NCBI GenBank assembly: GCA_022410635.1
Contig: JAJVDF010000279.1
Coordinates: 993,622-1,057,621 of the forward strand
DNA: 64,000 bases
Source of the DNA: Tretioscincus oriximinensis
Lineage: Eukaryota > Chordata > Lepidosauria > Squamata > Gymnophthalmidae
Reading direction: 5' to 3'
Positions within the stretch are counted from its first letter, which is position 1; every line of letters starts with the position of its first letter. Both the position numbers and the translations under genes were made by a program. The notes under the pieces were generated by a model. That model did not search any database, was not told the DNA's origin, and was given only the letters and a program-made list of their open reading frames with translations. Positions 32,605-43,929 of this stretch are shown piece by piece.

Positions 32605-32770
32605 TTGGTGACATCACTTCCAGGGTGAGCCCGGAAATGATGTCCACAGTGGGCGCCCTTTCCATGAACAGAGACCAGAAAAGTGATGTCACCAGAGACC
32701 AGAACAAATGATGTCACTTCTGGCCCTAGTGCATCATTTACGGAAGCTGGGGCTAGATGTGACATCAGCA
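32605..32770. repeat. Cluster of TGACATCA/TGATGTCA octamers
   Basis: TGACATCA at 32609-32616 and 32760-32767, TGATGTCA at 32684-32691 and 32709-32716, and TGATGTCC at 32638-32645. Several sit in a GTGACATCACTTC context, suggesting decayed internal repeats. The family is unknown to me. Confidence 0.55.
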
Positions 32771-33954
32771 AACAGGAGGCAATTTTTCTCGTGCATTGCT
32801 GTATGAGAATTTGTGCCTCATAGAACTGTGCAAATTCTGTAAAACTGTATGAGATTCTCATACAATTCCCACTACTGGCTTGAGTGTTAGTAAGCTGCTA
32901 GTATCTTTGCCCTATATACCCGTTTGTGAAAATCTGCAAAAAGAGTTCTTTCAAATTCTGCAGTCTAAATTTCGTAGTGATATTTCCAAATTTGTCCAAG
33001 ATTATCTTTATTTGGGGATAATCTTATTTGGGCAGATTTTCTGGAGGTTAAAGGACTTTGTGCTTTATACGTGTTGTTGTGCTGATTTCTTCCCTTCAGT
33101 GGCAGCTTTGGTGGTACACTGTGGTGCGTATAAGCAGAAAAAACACTGTTTGCTTGGATTTTAAATCGCCCAAGCTATTCATAAATCTCACAGTCAGGGG
33201 CTTTGTGAACAGCTTGACCAAGGAACTGGCCAACATCCTATGTTATTAAGTTTCAGATTTGATAATCTGAACTCGTTCCAAGCTGAAATGCCTTTCCCAT
33301 GGACTTTGGATTGAAGCATGAACTGTTTTTCAGCCAAGGTTCCTATTACTGCGGGGTGAAAGAGGGACGCACGCACTGCATCTGGTGAAATGCAGCTGAA
33401 AGGGTGGAGGAGAATAGCATAGAGGCAAACTCGGTTGGCTTGATGAATAGATCTCCGTAGTTTATTTTCTAAAAGGTGTTTTCTTTTGCTTCGACTGTTC
33501 CACTAAGTGGGTGGAAGGACAATACTAAATGGACAATCCAGAGTCTGTGTGAATATGTAATTAACACAACTTCAATAGAGATGTTGAATTGCAGGGTTAA
33601 TAATCCAGAAAATAGGCAGAAAATTAGAGATTCCAAACAGAAAATGGTTGGTTGTAAAGGAGCGTTTGAGGGCACAATCAAGGAGAGAAGGTACAAAATT
33701 AAGACCTAGACTAGGTTTGCACAAGGGGAAGAAACGGGGGCGAAAAGCAGCAGAGTGGAGTAGGAATTCTCTCTTCTGATTTCTGCCATCTCCAGCCCTT
33801 CTTTAACATCTGCAGCAAAGGGGCTAGTAGCTCTTAGAGACCAACAGTAGAAACGTAGATGGCATAAGCTTTTCACACACTGGAGATCCAGATCTTGGTG
33901 GTCTTCTGGGAAAGGCAGAGAACTCCCAAATGCTGTACCAGTAGCAGGCGATAA

Positions 33955-34059
33955 CCTGCCTTCCTCCCCACCTTTTTTCTTGTAGCTGATTGGAACCTCA
34001 GCGATGAGCAGCTGAGGGAATCCAAACAGCTAAAGGAAAAAAGGTGTGGGGAAGGCAGG
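33955..34059. repeat. 105-bp imperfect palindrome
   Basis: The arms 33955-33994 (CCTGCCTTCCTCCCCACCTT..) and 34021-34059 (..AAGGTGTGGGGAAGGCAGG) pair over about 40 bp with few mismatches. The loop contains a smaller CCTCAGC/GCTGAGG stem. No target duplication is recognised. Confidence 0.75.
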
Positions 34060-34389
34060 AGATCTGCTTAGATCTCCTGTTGCCATAGACCCCACAGACT
34101 TCCTCCCCCCCCATCTTTCACAGAAGATCCCCAAGGACTGGGCACTCAGCTGTTCAGTTGAAGCTTCATTGGAACTTGCTGCATAATCATCCCCAGAGTG
34201 CACTTAACCCGAATTGTGTTAATTTGCACTTGTGACGGTTTTCTGAGTGAACTCCGCTCAGAAAACTCATTGCTATGTGGACTGAGCATGACCAATGCAT
34301 TTTCCATATGGAAAACGCATGCACCGAGCTCAGCTCCAAACAGGTTTGGATCCCGTTTTTTCCCCCTAGTTGGGACGCAGCCTTAGATT

Positions 34390-34880
34390 GGTACTCCAAA
34401 TGTAACCCCTCAGTAAGGATTGACATTGTAAATATGTAGGTAGGGAGGAGGGTATAAAAAAGGACGGAGTAGGAGTTTTAAAAGAGGGGCGTATTTAAAA
34501 TGCTGTAATGATGGAAAATGTTTCTGTATTGTATGGAAATAATTATTAAAATATTTAAAATGCATAAAAAGGAGTTTCTTTTTGCACAATAGGGATGGCT
34601 ATTTTGCCTTCCTTCCATTTTTATCCTTCCCTCTAGCCATAGATCTCAGGGCAGGTTACAACAGTAAAGGCCAATTATAAAATGAACTTATTAAAAAAGC
34701 TCCACTGCTTGAAAATGGGAAGGAGAAGCTGTTTTCTTAGCCATGGGCCAGGGTAAATAGGTGTGTCTTCACTGTTTTCTGAATATGCCAAGTGAAAGTG
34801 CTTAGTGTACCTCATCAAGGAGACTATTCGAAAATCCAGGGTTATAGCTGGGAAGGCCCTATCCTCTGCTTTCCCCCTTT
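34390..34880. repeat. Possible L1-like 3' end, then a minus-strand L2-like tail
   Basis: 34390-34575 (GGGTATAAAAAAGGACGGAG, TTGTATGGAAATAATTATTA) resembles an A-rich LINE 3' end. 34640-34880 (TCTCAGGGCAGGTTACAACA, CATCAAGGAGACTATTCG) resembles the reverse L2-like tails. Both calls are weak. Confidence 0.35.
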
Positions 34881-35069
34881 TCTACTGAGGGTAGTGCTAC
34901 AACCAAGAGTCTCTCCTTCAGAATTTATGAGCGTGGGCATGTCGAGGTGAGATAAGGCTGGTTTACTAGTAAGCTGCCATATTGCAGGATGTCTTGCTTG
35001 GGAAGCCATTTTTTCAAGCTATATATAGAGGTGAGCAACAGTTTCTGGGTAGCATGAAAATTATTAATT

Positions 35070-35345
35070 TACTAGTGGAATTAGCCCGTTCTGTTACGGT
35101 AATGCAACAGGCTCTAGTCCCTCCTCCCACATGCTTCTATCTACGCATCTACTCACTTACTCCCCCCCTTCTTTGGTCCTTCTTTCTTTCTTTCATCCAT
35201 TCCTCCCTTTGTTCTTCCTTTCCTTCTCTCTTCTGTCTTTCCTCCTGTTGCCTCCCTCCTTATCTTCCTCCCTTCCACTCTGGAGGCTGCCAAAGTTCCG
35301 AGCCCTGCCACTGGTCGTTATATCTCAGAATGCTGAACGTATTAT
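35070..35345 (+). repeat. Family D polypyrimidine repeat
   Basis: Starts TACTAGTGGAATTAGCCCGT and CTGTTACGGTAATGCAACAG; the TTTCTTTC/CTTCCT tract spans 35165-35285; ends GCCAAAGTTCCGAGCC and CAGAATGCTGAAC. Confidence 0.72.
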
Positions 35346-35819
35346 GCATTGGTTTTCTCTGCGCCTATTCATTTTGATAACCCAGTTTTACAAATTGTGG
35401 ACTTTGGGCTTCTGTAGCCTACGTCAGGTGCTGTGACTGAAATAGCTTGGATTCTCTTCCGTTGAGTGTAGATGCTGTGACAAAAGAGAAGCCATCTGCC
35501 CCTTGCCTTCTGCTGCCTATGCTCAACCGGCAGCCAGCGTATGCGAGGGCGAAGATTTTTTTTCTTCCCCTGCAGAGCCTGTGACAAAAAAGGAACTGTC
35601 TTTGACTCGCCTTCTAGTGTCTGCCAGTGCTGCCCTTGTGTGCAAACACCATGCATGCCACCAACCAGCTCAGCAGAAGACGAGGGTGAAGATCAACTTT
35701 GCCTGTGTTTCTGCTCCACTCCAGGGCAGGCGGAGCGAGTGAGGATTGGCACTACAGGCGATGCTATGGTGTGGGCCTGAGGGGCAGCTGTCCTGCACTG
35801 GGATGCTGTTATTATAGGT

Positions 35820-36055
35820 TCCTGCCTGCCCATGGAACAGACCAGTACGTGTGTCAAGCGTAGAGAGGGGTTAGCGCCCTCTACTGGCTTCATCTCCAGC
35901 CAATCCAGTTGTTTGAAGACACTTTGCAATTAGATAAATGGTTACTGCCACAACATAGTGGGGAAGATAGAATCTAAGCTTTTGGGTGCAGAAATAGCTT
36001 GTAAGCCACGGGTGAGAAACGTAGGGTATAAAAACCCAGTCTCCTCCTCCTAAAT
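35820..36055 (+). repeat. SINE2-type element
   Basis: CGCCCTCTACTGGCTTCATC, CAATTAGATAAATGG, GGGGAAGATAGAATCTAAGC and GTAGGGTATAAAAACCCAGT occur in the same order as the reverse of the copy at 55350-55605. The head is weakly conserved. Confidence 0.65.
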
Positions 36056-36303
36056 GCTGGGATGGAGGGAGGAACAGAAATGGAGATGGAGAGGGCAGGA
36101 GGGACAGAAATGTGAGGATGGGGAAGAGGAAAGAGTAGGCTACTTTTTTAAAAGCTCAGAATTATTTTAAAAAATAATGGTAAAAATTGTAAAAAATATT
36201 GGTGTGTGATGTGGGAGAAATGTGGCAGGGGAGAGGTTATGGCTTGAGTGGGAGTAGAGGGAATGTTCTGGATATGGGGTTGTTCAATGTGGTAACTGTT
36301 GAG

Positions 36304-36435
36304 CAGTGGTTCTCCGTTGGCTCCCAAGCCATGTCCTTAGTGCCTCCCCATTCATAAAAATAAATTTTTACCACCCTCTCCCTCAGTGTCCTCAGTGCCC
36401 CCAGGGGAGCATATGACCCACTTTGGGAATCACTG
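36304..36435. mobile_element. hAT-type element without clear TSD
   Basis: It begins CAGTGGTTCTCCGTTGGCTC and ends CCACTTTGGGAATCACTG, matching the element at 37509 in ends and interior (AAGCCATGTCCTTAGTG). The flanking octamers CTGTTGAG and AGTCAGCT do not match, so the site has decayed. Confidence 0.7.
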
Positions 36436-37094
36436 AGTCAGCTAGCCTCAGGTCGGTTGTGTGCTTGTTCTGCTGTAATTTTAATATGTGCCCCTCAAAA
36501 AGACAAGCAACTTTTGATTGTTTGGGACCTCTGATTGTAGGTCAGAGGTGGGTAAGTGTACGGAGAGCTTTCAGCATAACTTTGTGGATAGAGGAGACTT
36601 TCTGTGCCTTTTTCCTGCAACTCTTCATAGCAGTTCAGGTGCGAAGAATGGAAAACATTTGTTAAGGAACCATCTTTCTTGTTCCTGCTTCAACCTTGGT
36701 GCTGAAGGTCCTCTTTTACAGCTTCCAGAAGGGTTTCAAGCAGTAGTGGTGAGAAACCAGGTGAATTGGAGAGCTCAGGGGCTGGAGAGAGATACTTTTT
36801 AAAATCTGTTGCAGTGATGGGTGGTTGAAACTTCTGCTTACGTTTGCTGCAGAGACTCACAAAGGATGTATATGTGGGAGATGTGACCTACATAATAGAT
36901 GAGTGGGAGAAGTGTTGATAGTTCTTCTTATAAGTTCCTTGGCAGAATTCTAAAGTTTTACCCAACTCCTTCTCAGGAGCATTTAGTAAGGCTATCTCCA
37001 AATGGCAATTAAAAATGTGTTGTCTATATCAATAAGATTGAGTAGATATGCTCGAACCTGCATCTCCTATTTGTCAAAATTGCCCCTACTTTGG

Positions 37095-37500
37095 CCAACT
37101 GGCTTGCACTCTAAACAGCAGCCCCCAGAGACCCAAAGACAGGGCTTGGAACTTTGGTAGCCTCCAGAGACCAGAGTCCTCGTTGGAAACTGGCTAAAAG
37201 ACAGAAAACTGTGGGAAGTAATAGACAGTTCTTTGGGTGGAAAGATGTGAGAAGTGGAATAGCCCAGTTCTGGGAGGTAAAGAAAGAAAGGAAGAACAAT
37301 GCAAGGAATGGAAGAATGATGAAAGGAAGAGAAGGAAGATAAAGAAGGAAAGAATGAAGAAAGGAAAATGGAAAGAAGGAATGAAAGCAAGTGAAAGGGG
37401 GACGTGAGGGGGCAAAGGAAGGATGGAATGGATGGAGACATGGAAGGGAACAAGGGGGGGAGGGACTACAGCCCAGTGCATTAACACAACAGGACAATTC
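37095..37500 (-). repeat. Family D polypurine copy (minus strand)
   Basis: GGGCTTGGAACTTTGGTAGC, GGAAACTGGCTAAAAGACAG, then a long AAGGAAAGAAG-type purine tract (37270-37440), and GGGACTACAGCCCAGTGCAT. It ends next to the duplication of the following hAT element. Confidence 0.72.
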
Positions 37501-37508
37501 CTCTAGTG

Positions 37509-37676
37509 CAGTGATTCCCAAACTTTTTTGAACTGCCGGCCCCTTGGCTCTCAAGCCACATCCTTAGTGGCCCCCACCCCATTCACCTCAATTGTATAAA
37601 AACATTCTTACCACCACCACCCCTGAGTGCCTTCAGCAACCATGGGGGGCAATACCACCCACTTTGGGAATCACTG
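37509..37676. mobile_element. hAT-type element with 8-bp TSD
   Basis: The 168-bp element begins CAGTGATTCCCAAACTTTTT and ends CACTTTGGGAATCACTG. Flanking octamers CTCTAGTG (37501-37508) and CTTTAGTG (37677-37684) differ at one base. It lies about 340 bp upstream of CCNI exon 2. Confidence 0.87.
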
Positions 37677-38019
37677 CTTTAGTGGAACAATAAAAGGAAG
37701 CATCTTTTCTGCTCCAACGTCAAACAGAGATAATCAAAATGAATGAGAAGCTTTCCAGGCATGGAGGCAGAATAAACACAGCAGAACTTGGCAACAATGA
37801 AAGAGTAATGGATTTTGGCATTTCTAAGGGGAAATAAAACCATCTTATTACAGTCGGTTATTAACTTTGTCCTTTCTATTGTTACGTAACTCGGTGCCGA
37901 GCAGTCTTGCTGATCCCCTTGCAAAATAACCAGAAGTTTAACAGAGGCCAATCTGCCTCTTGCCCTAAATCACCATAAACACCAAGAACTTAATTTTCTT
38001 TTATTCTTTCCTTTTACAG

Positions 38020-38176
38020 GTAGCTGTATCCTGTTGGGTGGCAGGCAGACCCAAGGGGTACCATGAAGTTCTTGGGACCCCTGGAGAGCCAGAGGTTGTC
38101 TCTCCTCCTGGAGATGGCAATCTCTAGAGAAGCTCAGATGTGGAAAGTGCACCTGCCTAAAGTTCAGCCGGATCAG
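38020..38176 (+). CDS. CCNI: Cyclin I exon 2: start codon, residues 1-38
   Basis: The acceptor is a long pyrimidine tract ending CTTTTACAG (AG at 38018-38019); the donor is CAG|GTGAGG after 38176. Coding begins at ATG 38063, with A at -3 (ACCATGA). An in-frame TAG at 38021-38023 lies 14 codons upstream, so this is the first in-frame ATG. The 38 residues start MKFLGPLESQRL and include REAQMWKVH. This is the N-terminal helix region before the cyclin box, which in cyclins packs against the fold. The exon ends in phase 0. Bases 38020-38062 are 5' UTR. Confidence 0.95.
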
Positions 38177-38179
38177 GTG

Positions 38180-39100
38180 AGGTTGGTTCGTACATTCGTC
38201 CGGTTGGTTGTCCTGTTTTGAGGAATCCACTTCTGGTGTCTTTCAGGGTTTTTTGTGGAGTATACAGTGACTTTGCACCTTTTGCACCCCCATGATCTCA
38301 ATCACCTTCGCTAGTATTTATTTAATGTAGCAAAGGGGCTGGTAGCACTTAGAGACTAACTGTAATCTAGTTTAGGAGCCTCATGTTCTAGATCACGTTC
38401 CATCTGGTCCAGATGGAGCCTGTTAACAGTGGGTGGGCATCCCATATCTCTCTATATATATTTCTGACTTACAATAGTTGCTGAAGGCCCTGCAATTGGA
38501 CAGTATTTGGGTAAACCCCCGGGGCCTGGAGTGATGCCATCAACATTCTAAAGCCAGAGCCAGGCAGCAGTTGCTGTGAAATTTAGTTCAACACAGCAGC
38601 AGGAACAGGGAAAGAGAAACATGAAAGTGGGAGGAAACGTAAGCTAGGATTCCCCCCCCCCCCCAATTGCTTTAAATTCAGAGATTGAGCTCCTTCCACT
38701 AGCTCCATATTTTCCAAGAGAGATATTAATATGTTGGTAGAATATTAGTCGTCAGGGCATTTATGGCTTCTAATCTAGCAATGCAAACTAATTGACATCA
38801 TTGGCTTACTCTGACAGACTAGGCTTCTGTATTTAATATTGCAAATCAGTTGTCCCATCAACTTAAGCTGGTAGTCTGTGCTTCCCCAGTTTGCAGCAAT
38901 AAAGGCGCTTGGACAATGTGGTTTTGAACACCTCTTCCTGCTTCCAAAATTCTCCATTACAACTTCTCCAATATTTCTATTCATTTCTCTGTCCCTGTCC
39001 CCCCGTCATTAAATACCATTTCCTAACGGGGGTTTGCTTTCCACGTTATTAGATGCCTTACGGATATCTAAGGCAGCTTGGTCCGAAGTAGATAGACACG
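38180..39100. other. Start of intron 2, unassigned
   Basis: A short repeat P fragment lies at about 38325-38368 (AGCAAAGGGGCTGGTAGCAC). A C/A-rich run sits at 38650-38665. Otherwise nothing is recognised. Confidence 0.4.
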
Positions 39101-39791
39101 TGTAACAGGAATCACACGGGCAACACGACTTGGATCAGGAAGCAATTTCAGGAGGCCCACAGGTCATGGAGTCCTCCCGAGCTACCATGTGTAATGGCTT
39201 TTATTGACTCAAATCAGAAGGCATGTATCAAAGATTATGACGTCCAAAAAGGGGATGGTACAGCACACGTGGGTTAGGGCGGACCCAGGTTGTGACACCT
39301 GTGTGACGTGGTTCTCTCCTCCTCAAGGAGGTGCAGCCTGGTCAGGATACGCCAAATATGGTATGATGTTGGTAAACAGGATGGACCCTCTATAGGCATT
39401 GTTTGCCTATGCCATTGTTCTAATTACTGGAACCCAGTGACTCACCCACAGTAGAAGTAGTCTTAATGGTCCTAAATGGTTTACCTCCAGGCCACTATCA
39501 GGCTGATGGTTTCAGCCCAGGTGCACAGCCTGGTCAAACAAAGATAGTTCCTTTGCCATAATGGGTGCCAATTAATCCATTCAGTCTGGCAAGGTCTCTT
39601 GAGCAATGTATGCCCTTAGGTCAGGAAAAGATGATTTGGTTGTTCCTGTATACTCCTGGGCTGGGTTGACCAGAGATTTTTTCCAAAATTTCCCTATAGG
39701 CCTCACTTTGGCTAGCCAGGGTCAATCCAGGTATATTTTATATTAAATATATTAATGCCAATTAATATATGTCCCATGGATAATCCCAACA
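39101..39791 (-). mobile_element. Solo LTR-like segment
   Basis: On the minus strand it begins TGTTGGGATTATCCATGGGA and ends GTGTGATTCCTGTTACA, giving TGT..ACA borders. AATAAA (minus) lies at 39200-39205, about 100 bp from the 3' border, as expected for R-U5. No viral genes adjoin it. Flanks do not show a duplication, so the borders or integrity are uncertain. Confidence 0.5.
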
Positions 39792-40600
39792 ATTTCCAAG
39801 CTACCCATAAACTTCTCATCAATCTTGGGTTTTCTCCTCTTAGAACTTCACATCAAGATTTTGAGCTGCTCTGTTTTGCATTGTTTGCTATTTAAGCATG
39901 TTCCTACTTCCCTTTTTTGCTGGGTTTATTGGCTGGATTTATAACCTGCTGTTCGCCAGATGGTCCCAAAGCTGGTAATAAAGCTGGAAACAGATAAAAG
40001 TAAATAAAAACCTAATGAACGTTAAATAATAACACGATCAGCACTGACTTAAACCTGTAGAAACAACGTGGAAACAGGTTTCAAAATGCAGTTCAGTGGA
40101 AGGGAGGCAAAATGTCTATAGAACAAGGATTTCTTTACCAAAAACATACGGCAATTCCTGCCCCAGGGACACACGTAAAATATTAAAATATGTTTTGCCT
40201 CAATCCCAAGATCTCCGCCCGGGTGTCCCTTTTGCGCATACACAAATAATCACTCTTGGATGTCTTGGAATTTGGGTCAGATGGGATGGGAGGACACAAT
40301 ACTCCATTTCCTATTACAGTCTATTAGGATTGCCAGCCAATCAGATCCATGGAAAACCAGGTCAGCAACAGCCAATGGGATGTGAACAAGGAATGTGATG
40401 AGGAAAAAACATATTTTTGAACATATTTTTATTCCATTTTCTTACAACTCAAACACAACCACATGCTTCCCTGATACATTCTCACAGATACATGATAACA
40501 ACCATCACTTATTCCCACATACCGTACACTACTTACACACATGCGTATACCCATCCCTTTTTCAACACCCAGCCCCTGGTATAACAGACGTGTGGTCTGT
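39792..40600. other. Intron 2, unassigned
   Basis: No recognised element in this stretch; an L2-like tail scrap (GGCGGGGTATAAGTATAAAT) sits at about 40602-40630. Confidence 0.4.
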
Positions 40601-40634
40601 TAGGGCGGGGTATAAGTATAAATAAATAAAATCT

Positions 40635-41230
40635 GCATTCCTGTATTGTCAAACATACCTATAGACATCTCAGATTGGGCTGGATTTGCTTGGATGGAGT
40701 TTTTTTTAATAAACAGGCATTTCAAATTCTTGGTACATACCTCCGCTGATTGGCCACGTACAAATCCTATGTCTACACCATCAGTGATCCTTGCAGAATT
40801 CAAAACCACCACAATTCCACAAGACAATAATATATATGAACAAAAACAACCCTCTTTATCATAATCCAATAAATTAAGAACTAATATTATACACACAATT
40901 ACCCAATAGACACTGTAATTACCCAAAGTCCAAGTGGGTAAAAGCCCAATCCCAATATGTTAGAAAGTTCACATCCACAAGTGAGCGTACTTGAAACTCA
41001 GTTATATTCAATAAAGATAGAATAAGTTGGAATACGACTCCTCCGACGAGTAAGAATGTGCAGAGAAGTTAAAAAGTCTCGATATGAGGCCAAACACATT
41101 TCGTCTGCAGTTGTACGTTGTCTCCATTAGTGGCCAATAAAATATCTCACAAATACATTTATACTTTTCAATGTGTGCCTTCAACAAAATCACCATATGA
41201 AAGTTAGACACATTCACCTACTGAAAAACT
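40635..41230 (-). mobile_element. Possible Penelope-like retroelement fragment
   Basis: The + strand has CACATTTCGTCTGCAGTTGT and TGTCTCCATTAGTGGCC, the reverse of GGCCACTAATGGAGAC..AGACGAAATGTG. This resembles the block at 2990-3020. The body is A-rich with no recognisable reverse transcriptase. Confidence 0.35.
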
Positions 41231-41779
41231 GAAGTGGAGAAGTGATACAGGATACTGGAAAGTGAAAATAGCCGTCACAAGATGGTAAATAACTGATTCT
41301 CAAGCCAAAAATCGTTCTTGAGGATTGTCTTGAGGCGTCCTTTTTGATGGATAACTGGCACGGGGAGGGGACGGGAAACAGACTTGCCCAAGATCAGTTT
41401 TACAAAGCAATAGCAATAAAGGAACTCTCTTTGGCCCTCCTGTGCGTGTTGGCTTTATCCTTCATAGATAGATTTAATCTTCTGTCTTTGTCCTGAGTGC
41501 AGCTGCTATTCCTGATTGGATCCAGGTTTTGCAGCTGACCAGTTTGTTCACAAAACCCAGGGGCCCGTCTACCAGAGTCCCCAAACTGCGTCTTCTCTTG
41601 CGATCGTCCTTTTAAATGGTGACAAAATAACATTGGAAAAATCTCCTTTGTTGAGTTCTTCTTGCTCTTCTTTTGTCTTGTTAGGCTTGAGATCCTGGTT
41701 CCTAGGTGCCTGGGCCTCCTTTTGTTGCAGACTTTTTTTAGGGTTACTAACACTGTGATTCTAACGGAGAAATAGGCAA

Positions 41780-42095
41780 GCTAAAATTTTGCCTTCTAAT
41801 AGGCAAAACTAATTTCGTCTGCTTCTGCTTGAAATTGCCCAGGTGCAGTTGGTGGGCCACTGTGTGAGACAGAATGCTGGACTAGATGGGCTCCAGCACA
41901 TTCAGCAGGGCTCCTCTTATTTATTTATATTCATATTCCTCCCTATGCCCAACGGTCTCGAGGCAGATCACAAAGTGAATAAAAACACGAGGAGGAGACT
42001 TTTAAGAATACAACAGTGCCTTCAAGGAGCACGGAATATTTGTCTCAGCCAAAGTCAAGGGTGAACAGGTGTCTCAGTGTGTTCAGTGTAGGTGC
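41780..42095. mobile_element. CR1 3' UTR fragment (+) and reverse L2-like tail
   Basis: 41780-41935: CCCAGGTGCAGTTGGTGGGC, GACAGAATGCTGGACTAGAT and CAGCAGGGCTCCTCTTAT (CR1, + strand). 41936-42095: AACGGTCTCGAGGCAGATCA, AGTGCCTTCAAGGAGCACGG (L2-like, minus strand). Confidence 0.65.
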
Positions 42096-42099
42096 CTGG

Positions 42100-42465
42100 T
42101 TCTCAGTTGTATTTCTGCCTGCTTTTCTATGCCATTTTTTCACAATGGCAACTGCTTATTATAAATGGTAGGATGCCCAGCAGCTTCATGAAGCTGGCAG
42201 CAGCAGTAGCAGCAGCCCAAATATGAAGAGGGTGAACCGGAGCTGATGCTGTGCTCTTGAGGGGCCTACTGTGAAGTGTAGTCTGAACAGTGGGTAGCCT
42301 CTTCTGTCCAACCTACATCAGGCCCTGCCCTGCGGACTACAGCTCCCAGCCTGCACCACAGCTATCCCTGAGCGGTAGGAAGCCTTTTAGCCAGTGTGAG
42401 CCCAGTCCCACCCACAGAAACCTGTTTTCTGCTTAGAGGAAGATGAGTGGGTGACCCGTCTATAT
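42100..42465 (+). repeat. Family Z dispersed repeat
   Basis: In order: TTGTATTTCTGCCTGCTTTT, CACAATGGCAACTGCTTATT, AGCAGCTTCATGAAGCTGGC, a decayed GAAGTGTAGTCTGAAC, CCCTGCCCTGCGGACTACAG followed by CTCCCAGCCTGC, and GAGTGGGTGACCCGTCTATA. One ACTACA-type site is intact. Confidence 0.78.
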
Positions 42466-42549
42466 GGCATATCTTTAAACTTACTTTCTAGGAATAACTA
42501 CTAGTGAGTGAATTAGGACTACCTTTGAATGCTTTGTTTTTTGCCTGTG

Positions 42550-42605
42550 TACCTAGGGAGTCCTGTATTGAGCAGGGGATTGGACCCAATGACTCTGGAT
42601 TTGAC
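42550..42605 (+). mobile_element. CR1 3' terminal scrap
   Basis: TGTATTGAGCAGGGGATTGG and ACCCAATGACTCTGGAT match the CR1 3' end. Confidence 0.6.
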
Positions 42606-43099
42606 CGTGGGATGAAGGAGTTGTTGCTCAGTGCTTAACTGCCTCAAAGGAAGAGGGTGACTAGACTTACCCTTAGCCTCTCTCCAGAAGTAGATAATTA
42701 CAACCCACTTCTAACTTTTTCCCTGGAAAATCGTTAAAGTTGGAATCTGGACGTGCTTATAGCTCAGGGATTGAGCAGTCTGCCTAGAGAGCAGTATAAA
42801 AGCAATATACTGTAAAATATCTTAAATAAGTAAAGCTCTTGCTGCATTCAATTTTATTCCAGGTGCAACTCAAACAAGATCGCCGTTTCTAAGAAATGGT
42901 TTTATTTTTCAGTCTTGGTAGATTAGACCCTATGATGCTTTAAACGCACTGCAAATATTCTTTTACTCAGAGACTGGATTTTAATTGATGTGTGTATTGA
43001 TCATTGTGTTTTATCACATTCGTAGTAATTTCTTCATTTGATATGTTCATGTTTTTGCTACTGGTTTTTCTTCGACAGCTTAAAAACAAAATAGTACAA

Positions 43100-43300
43100 T
43101 TGTCTTTAATATGTTAATTCTGTTTTTATTGTCAACTGCCCTGAGATCTTTGGGTATAGGACGGTTTAGAAGAACAAATAAGGCCCTGCCTTCTGCATGC
43201 CCAGAAGCTCCTGTTATAATCTGCCCCAGCATGCACATGATAGGTCTCCATTGTAGGATATAATCTGGATTTAGGCCCAGTGCAGAATAAGGCTTTGCAA
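43100..43300. repeat. L2-type tail, then family A MITE-like element
   Basis: 43100-43180: TGTTTTTATTGTCAACTGCC, CTGAGATCTTTGGGTATAGG. 43180-43300: AAATAAGGCCCTGCCTTCTG through GGATATAATCTGGATTTAGG and CAGTGCAGAATAAGGCTTTG, a family A-type arrangement. Confidence 0.55.
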
Positions 43301-43925
43301 TTCGGTTTTTGTTACATAAATGTTTTATCAGATGCTCTTACTCCCAGTCTACTTCTGTGTTCCACCCAAAGAATTAATCTAATATAGCAAATACTTTGGT
43401 AAGACAAGGAATCTTAACAAACTTACGTTCCATATGAACGATATGGCCAGGAAATATGGAAGTTGTAGTTCTTTCAGTGGCGACGTGGTCTGCGCTTTCT
43501 ATTTACATAAGATTGAATCACTGCCAATTAATCAGTCCATCTCTTAAAACAACTTTGTCAGAGAGATTTGTCTGGTGGTGTCTTCCTTTTAGATGCCAAA
43601 TGAAGACGTATTTATATATTCTGGCCTTTTGGTAATCCTGTTCCGAATCATCTATGTGCTACATGTATTTTTAGTACTTGCTTTTATGTTTCTGTTTTCT
43701 GGGTGAATGATTAGGCTACACGGGCTGCAGTTTTAAGTGTTTTGTGATGGAAGCTCCTCTGAGAAAAACGTTACTGGGTTGACAGTCTGTAAGCATAGTA
43801 AATAAATTTGTATTAGGAAGAGGCATTTAGAGAGCAGGTCTTTCTAGGTTGTGGCAGAAATGTTGTATTTGTTGGGCTGTTTTATCCAAAACAATGTGCA
43901 ATAGTCACACATATGGTTACAAATG
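43301..43925. other. Intron 2, unassigned
   Basis: No recognised element or coding signature. Confidence 0.35.
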
Positions 43926-43929
43926 GCCA

